From Anisodus tanguticus (lineage: Eukaryota > Streptophyta > Magnoliopsida > Solanales > Solanaceae): a stretch of DNA of 64,000 nucleotides. The translations under genes were made by a program, and so were the position numbers. The notes under the pieces are model-generated. The model was not told the origin of the DNA. It searched no databases and saw only the letters and a list, made by a program, of their open reading frames with translations. Location: contig CM067548.1 in assembly GCA_034509755.1 (NCBI GenBank), positions 16,444,018-16,508,017 on the forward strand. Reading direction: 5' to 3'. Of the stretch, positions 59,221 to 64,000 are shown in pieces (position 1 is the first letter of the stretch; every line of letters begins with the position of its first letter).

Positions 59221-60195
59221 ATGTTGATTGAAATGAACAAACTTATTGGACCTAACTACCTTGATTGGCTAAGAAATTTGCGAATAGTGCTGAGACAAGA
59301 GAAATTAGAATATGTGTTGGACACGGTGTTTCCAACAGTCCCTGCTGAATATGCCTCTTTTGATAAGGATGCTTACTAAAAACACCTAGATGATGCCACT
59401 TCATCACAGTGCACGATGTTGTCTTCCATGTCTATGGAGCTTCAGAGACAACATGAGAACATGAGGCCCAATGAGATGCTCGAACACTTGAAGAGTCTCT
59501 ATGACTCACAATCCCAGACTATGGAATATGAGTTACTGATAGAACTTTTTAAGTGTAAGCTCAATGAAGCGGGCCAGGTCTAGCAACATGTGTTGAAGAT
59601 GATAGGGCTGATAGAGAGACTTGCTTCAGTTGGAACGAAGCTGCAAAAGAATGTCGCTACCACCCTCATCCTGAACTCTCTCCCTCGTTCCTTTGAAAAC
59701 TTCATAGTGAATTACAATATGAATGGAATGAAGGCGAGTCTTCCGGAGCTGCACAAAATGCTCAAGACCTTTGAGTCTTCCACTTCCAAAGGAAAAGTTG
59801 TGCTCATGGTGAGCTCTACTGGCCGACCCAAGCCGAAAGGTAAGGAATGGCAAAAGAAGAAGGGCAAAGCGGTCGTTGCGCCCTTAGCTATGAAGCCTAA
59901 AGGAGGTGTGAAGAAGAAGAAGGTGAATCCGGCTAAGGATATATGCCTCAACTGCAAAAAGAAGGGGCATTGGAAGAAGGACTGCACTGCACCAGGAGGA
60001 GAAAAAGCACTAGGTGCTTCTACCTCTGGTGGACAAGGTATGTATGTCATTCAAATAAATATGTCTATAAATAACTCTCATTCTTGGGTGTTGGATATCG
60101 CTTGTGGCTCACACATTTGTACCAATATGCAGGGGCTAACTGATAGCAGGAAGGTTGGACCTACGCGTTGGAAATGGAGCATGAGTAGATGTTGA
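59221..60195 (+). pseudogene. Copia-2 gag and start of protease, broken
   Basis: ATG at 59221 starts MLIEMNKLIGPNYLDWLRNL, the UBN2-type gag start. Stops at about 59378 and 59581 split it. The frame 59590-60195 continues with LILNSLPRSFENFIVNYNMN, a Lys-rich basic stretch (about 59830-59940), and an intact zinc knuckle CLNCKKKGHWKKDC near 59945. The protease site reads WVLDIACGSHICTN near 60087 (D-I-A instead of D-T/S-G). The frame is lost after 60150. Confidence 0.87.
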
Positions 60196-60469
60196 GCGCG
60201 TATAAAATTATAGATTAAATTTTCCTTCTGGCTATTGTCTAGTGTTAAATCATTGTTAATATATACCCTCGTTAATGAGGAATATCATTTCTATCCCTGT
60301 TTTGGACATGGAGGGTTTTTCCTCATATATTTATAATGGCAGTCAAGTACTGTCTTTTGATAATGTTATATATGGAACTGCTCCTCTTGTGGATAGATTA
60401 TATACACTAAACTAGTAAAAAAATATTCAATGTACAAAACAAACGAGCTAAGATAAGTAATAGAAACTC

Positions 60470-61733
60470 TACCTACCTATGGTATTGCAGACTTGGTCAT
60501 ATCAACGAATCAATGATAGCAAGGTTGAGGAAGTTAGACTACCTTGAACCATTTGACTTGGAGTCTTATGGTAACTGCGAATCTTGCTTGAGAGGAAAGA
60601 TGACCAATAAGCCACTTTCTGGAAAAGGTGTGTGAGCCAAAGAGGTGCTTGAGTTAGTCCATATTGATGTATGTGGGACATTTTCAACTCAAGCTAAATG
60701 AGGTTTCCCATACTTCATCACTTTTACTGACGACTTCACAAGGTATGGATATGTGTATCTTATGAGACATAAATCTGAGGCTTTTGAGAAGTTCAAAGAG
60801 TACAAGTCGGAAGTAGAGAAGCAACTTGCAACAAGTATCAAGACCCTACGATCGGATCGAGGAGGTGAATACTTGAGCAAGGATTTTCTATATTACTTAA
60901 AGCTACATGGAGTCCAATAAGAGTGGACACCTCTTGGAACACCATAGATGAATGGTGTTGCCGAAAGGAGAAACCGAATCTTATTAGATATGGTTCGATC
61001 AATGATGAGCTTCTTAGGTCTACCAACATACCTTTGGGGACATGCTATACAAACCTCAATATATGTTCTGAACAGGGTTCCTTCCAAGTCAGAAGAAAAG
61101 ACACCCTATGAGATATGGTGTGGCAAGAAGCCAACTCTTAAACATATGAGACCTTGGGGGTGCCCTGCATATGTTAAGAAGATGCTCACTGACAAGTTGG
61201 AATCCAAAAGTGAGAAATGTTACTTCGTGGGATATCCAAAGGAAACTAAGGGATACTACTTCTATCTCCCTGGAGAACGTAAGGTCATTGTTTCCAGGAA
61301 CGCAACTTTCCTTGAAGAAGAATATGTTTATAAGGAACATAGTTGCACACAGATAGAACTTGAAGAAATACAAGAACCGCAAGATAACATAGATGTTGAA
61401 TCCTTGCCGAATGACCAAGGCAAGAATTCAGTAGGAGTCTTTGGCAAAGATTGGGTACTTCAAGTACGCCCTTCGGCCAGTGGGAGTGTTACGAGGAACA
61501 AAGCAGAAATGCAAGATCCTCCTACACATCCTTTGGGAGTAGATGCAATGGTTGCACCTCCTTCCATTCAGGAAATACATGAAAATGATATTCCTGAAAG
61601 TTCTCAAGTTAGTGGATTATCCAACACACAAGAACCCTATCTCACAGTCAGAACATACCAAGCACTGAACTGCAAAACAATCAACTCTTGGCTTCGCTGC
61701 TCCCTGAATCAATCAAAAAACTTATTGATTTGA
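60470..61733 (+). pseudogene. Copia-2 integrase, broken
   Basis: The zinc domain begins near 60480 (CRLGHINESMIARL; C-E-S-C-L-RGKM). The first Asp is in LVHIDVCGTF (about 60656), the second in LRSDRGGEY (about 60847), and the Glu in MNGVAERRNRILLDMV (about 60949). Stops occur near 60635, 60699, 60918 and 60946. The well-kept C-terminal part, open from 60948, includes LPTYLWGHAIQTSIYVLNRV, HMRPWGCPAYV and KCYFVGYPKETKGYYFY. Confidence 0.88.
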
Positions 61734-61752
61734 TTCATCCCATTTCATTTAT

Positions 61753-62901
61753 TTGGGAGAGAGGTGTAGGTCCACTAGGACTCATCGTCCTCCTGAAAAA
61801 CTAAATCTACTTGTGAAAACACACAGTGAGATAGATATTCCCAATAACGATGAGCCTACAACCTATAGCGAAGCAATGTTGGACATTGATTCGAAGAGAT
61901 GGAAAGAAGCCATGAAATCCGAGATGGAATCTATGTACATCAATCAAGTATGGAACTTGGTTGATTTTCCAGCTGGGGTTAAACCTATAGGATGCAAATG
62001 GATCTTCAAGAAGAAGATCGATGCATTTAAAAATGTACAGACTTATAAAGCAAGGTTGGTGGCTAAAGGTTATAATCAACGGTCTGGGGTCGATTATGAT
62101 GAAACCTTTTCATTTGTTGCTAAGATTAAGTCCATTCGGATTTTGCTTGCAATAGCTGTATATTATGACTATGACATTTGGAAGATGGACGTCAAAACCA
62201 CTTTCCTTAATAGTAATCTAGTTGAGGAGGTGTTTATGAAACAACCTGAGGGTTTTTCGCTTGAGTCCAAACCAAATGTTGTATGCAAGCTACAAAAGTT
62301 CATTTATGGGCTTAAGAAAGCCTCTATGAGTTGGGACATTTTCTTTGACAAGGCTATCAAGTCATTTGATTTCGTCAGAAGCAAAGAGGATCCATGTGTT
62401 TATAGTAAACGCAAGGATGGGAGTATTGCCTTCATTATATTATATGTAGATGACATATTGATAATGAGAGACAATAAGACTCTCCTGCAGTCAGTCAAGG
62501 AGTGGTTGTCCAGTACCTTCATGATGAAGGATTTAGGTGAATTCTGCTACATTCTGGGAATTAGGATCTATAGAGATAGACCTAATAGATTATTGGGGAT
62601 GTCACAGTCAGTCTACATAGACAAAGTGCTTAGACGTTTTTCTATGGAAAATTCCAAGAAAGGCGGTCTACCTATTAAACAAGGCATCAAGTTATCTAAG
62701 AAGGACAGTCCTTCTAATACTATAGAACTTGAACGCATGAAGAGGATCCCATATGCTTCGGCTATAGGATCGATCATGTATGTCATGACCTGTACTAGGC
62801 CAGATGTGGCCTTTGCACTTAGTATGACTTGCAAATTCCAGCAGAATCCTGGGAAAGAATACTGGAAAGCAGTCAAGAGTATTCTTAAGTATCTTAGATG
62901 A
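61753..62901 (+). pseudogene. Copia-2 reverse transcriptase, largely intact domain
   Basis: 382 codons open. Landmarks: WKEAMKSEMESMYINQVWNL, CKWIFKKKIDAF, YKARLVAKGYNQRSGVDY, WKMDVKTTFLNSNLVEEVF and IYGLKKASMSWDIFFD. The catalytic LYVDDILI (YVDD at 62443-62454) is intact, followed by MKDLGEFCYILGIRIY and CTRPDVAFALSM. It ends in TGA at 62899, a stop inside LRRTKD-type text, so it is cut from RNase H. The element cannot be active unless this stop is bypassed. Confidence 0.92.
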
Positions 62902-63418
62902 ATTAAAGATAACTTCTTAGTCTATGGTGGGGAAGAAAAGCTAGTTGCTACTGGGTACACTGATGCTAGCTTCCAGACGGATCTTGATGACTTCAAATCT
63001 CAGTATGGGTACACGTTCATTTTCAATAGTGGAGCAGTGAGCTGGAAAAGTTCCAAACAAGCTACAACTGTTGATTCTACAACTGAAGCTGAGTACATTA
63101 CTAGATCGGAAGCTGGTAAAGAAGTTGTCGCGATTTCTGAGTTCCTGAAGGAACTAAGGGTAGTTCCGAGTGCCAGTTGTCCAATAACTATTTATTGTGA
63201 CAACATTGGTGAGATTGCACAAGCTAAGGAACCAAGATCAACAAACAGAAACAAGCATGTACCAAATACTCAGGGAGATGGTAGAGACTGAAGAGATTAG
63301 ATTAGCTATGTTCCCACAGACGATAATCTAGTTGAGCCATTCACTAAACCATTAAGCTTAGTCAAGCATAATGGTCATTTTGAGAATATGGGCATTAGAT
63401 ATGTTGGAGATTGGCTCT
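62902..63418 (+). pseudogene. Copia-2 RNase H
   Basis: Continues after the TGA (LVATGYTDASFQTD, SQYGYTFIFNSGAVSWKSSK), then TVDSTTEAEYITRSEAGKEV and CDNIGEIAQAKEPR, with a stop at 63289 and further homology (NLVEPFTKPLS) up to the PPT. The catalytic Asp and Glu of the domain appear present in TDAS and EAEY. Confidence 0.87.
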
Positions 63419-63422
63419 AGGC

Positions 63423-63434
63423 CAAGTGGGAGAT
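63423..63434 (+). promoter_or_regulatory. Copia-2 polypurine tract
   Basis: CAAGTGGGAGAT just before the 3' LTR; this form is common in plant copia elements. Confidence 0.85.
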
Positions 63435-64000
63435 TGAAAGTATATTTATGTCCTAGAGACAATCTGTATTAGGACAAATGTACATTATACACATTCGTAT
63501 TATTATTAATGGAGATTAATATTTTGGCAGTTGTAATTATTGAATTATTAGTTTATTGTTTATAATATTCTATAATATGCATCCCTAGAGGTTGCGTTGT
63601 TATTAATAATGTGAGCGTTGTTATTAATAATGTGAGATATTAATATTATAATGTAACTCTTAAAATAGCCTCGACTAATGATCATCGAGAATGGGATATC
63701 GATGATATGTGATAAGTCGACATGTGGTTTGCATCACTTCCTTAGAGGATGTAGTATGTCTCACCTGCTACGAGTAATGGCTAATCGTGATGGACACATG
63801 GATACTTTGGAAGTATTGGTATACCCTGTTGATATATTGTTTGTTATACATGTCTAAGGTATGATCAGCGTGTGAAAGATAGAAGTCCTTAGACTTGAGG
63901 TCAATACACACCTTGTCTACATAGTAATATATTTTGATGAATGCCTTATAGGTTAAGATACGACTTGTATTGGGTACATTACGATGTGGATTAAAGGTGG
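63435..64000 (+). mobile_element. Copia-2 3' LTR, first 566 bp
   Basis: Matches 55946 onward. It has a 21-base tandem duplication (gcgttgttattaataatgtg repeated) at about 63594-63635 that is absent from the 5' LTR. It lacks about 15 bases present near 56425 (cctgtcctaagctca). Confidence 0.93.

Larger units (their letters stand above)
55946..64000 (+). mobile_element. Copia-2, LTR retrotransposon, cut by the window end
   Basis: The 5' LTR is 55946-57402, the PBS 57404, gag from 59221, then PR, IN, RT and RNase H to about 63415, PPT 63423-63434, and the 3' LTR from 63435 to beyond the window. The left flank is GAAAT; the matching flank is outside. The first 100 LTR bases differ at six positions between the two ends. 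Gene order is copia type; several stops make it inactive as written. Confidence 0.93.

Overview
This is a plant nuclear genome window, probably Solanaceae. The inference rests on one intron-containing subtilisin-like protease gene, a fragment resembling the Au SINE common in that family, and gypsy LTR families with the TGTNACGACCC/TGTTACACC type of ends. No rRNA, tRNA gene, CRISPR array or bacterial-type operon is seen. Only the left 4.3 kb carries a host gene; almost all the rest is nested, mostly dead transposable elements (TEs). Family names are from recognition by eye, because no database search was possible.

Layout. 1-4310: 5' part of an SBT2-type subtilase on the minus strand (three exons, 250 codons, with the catalytic Asp and His), whose first intron is packed with small TEs (a hAT-type MITE with an exact 8-bp target duplication, an Au-like SINE piece, Tourist-like ends). 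4310-6866: intergenic DNA with a Stowaway-like MITE and a 417-bp SINE with a 14-bp target duplication. 6867-15770: broken gypsy pieces in both orientations, including two integrase 3' ends facing away from each other at 12.82 kb, and a hAT transposon with a partial transposase (8933-10416) inside an LTR. 15771-20711: two more gypsy LTRs.

20712-38461: the best-resolved nest. Gypsy-A lies on the minus strand: 5' LTR 36077-38461, PBS, gag, PR, RT, a core-deleted integrase, PPT and a stub of 3' LTR. Gypsy-B (24846-34959, plus strand) sits in its gag with a perfect AGTAG target duplication. Gypsy-B has a 1.24-kb tandem duplication of RT/RNase H whose two copies share nonsense codons, and its 3' LTR has lost its first part.

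39709-53109: a 13.4-kb CACTA element (CTA duplication, CACTA-type ends) with no recognisable transposase. It holds two different degenerate tandem arrays (about 180 and 230 bp), a solo copia LTR (ATTAT duplication) and a complete but inactivated copia element (Copia-1, CATTT duplication). 54137 onward: the left end of a second CACTA element. It is probably the host of Copia-2 (55946 to beyond the window), which belongs to the same family as the solo LTR.

I found no convincing undescribed biochemical system. What may be new is structural: the order of TE insertion and decay, the tandem arrays inside CACTA-1, the shared-stop duplication in Gypsy-B, and an unusually long SINE.
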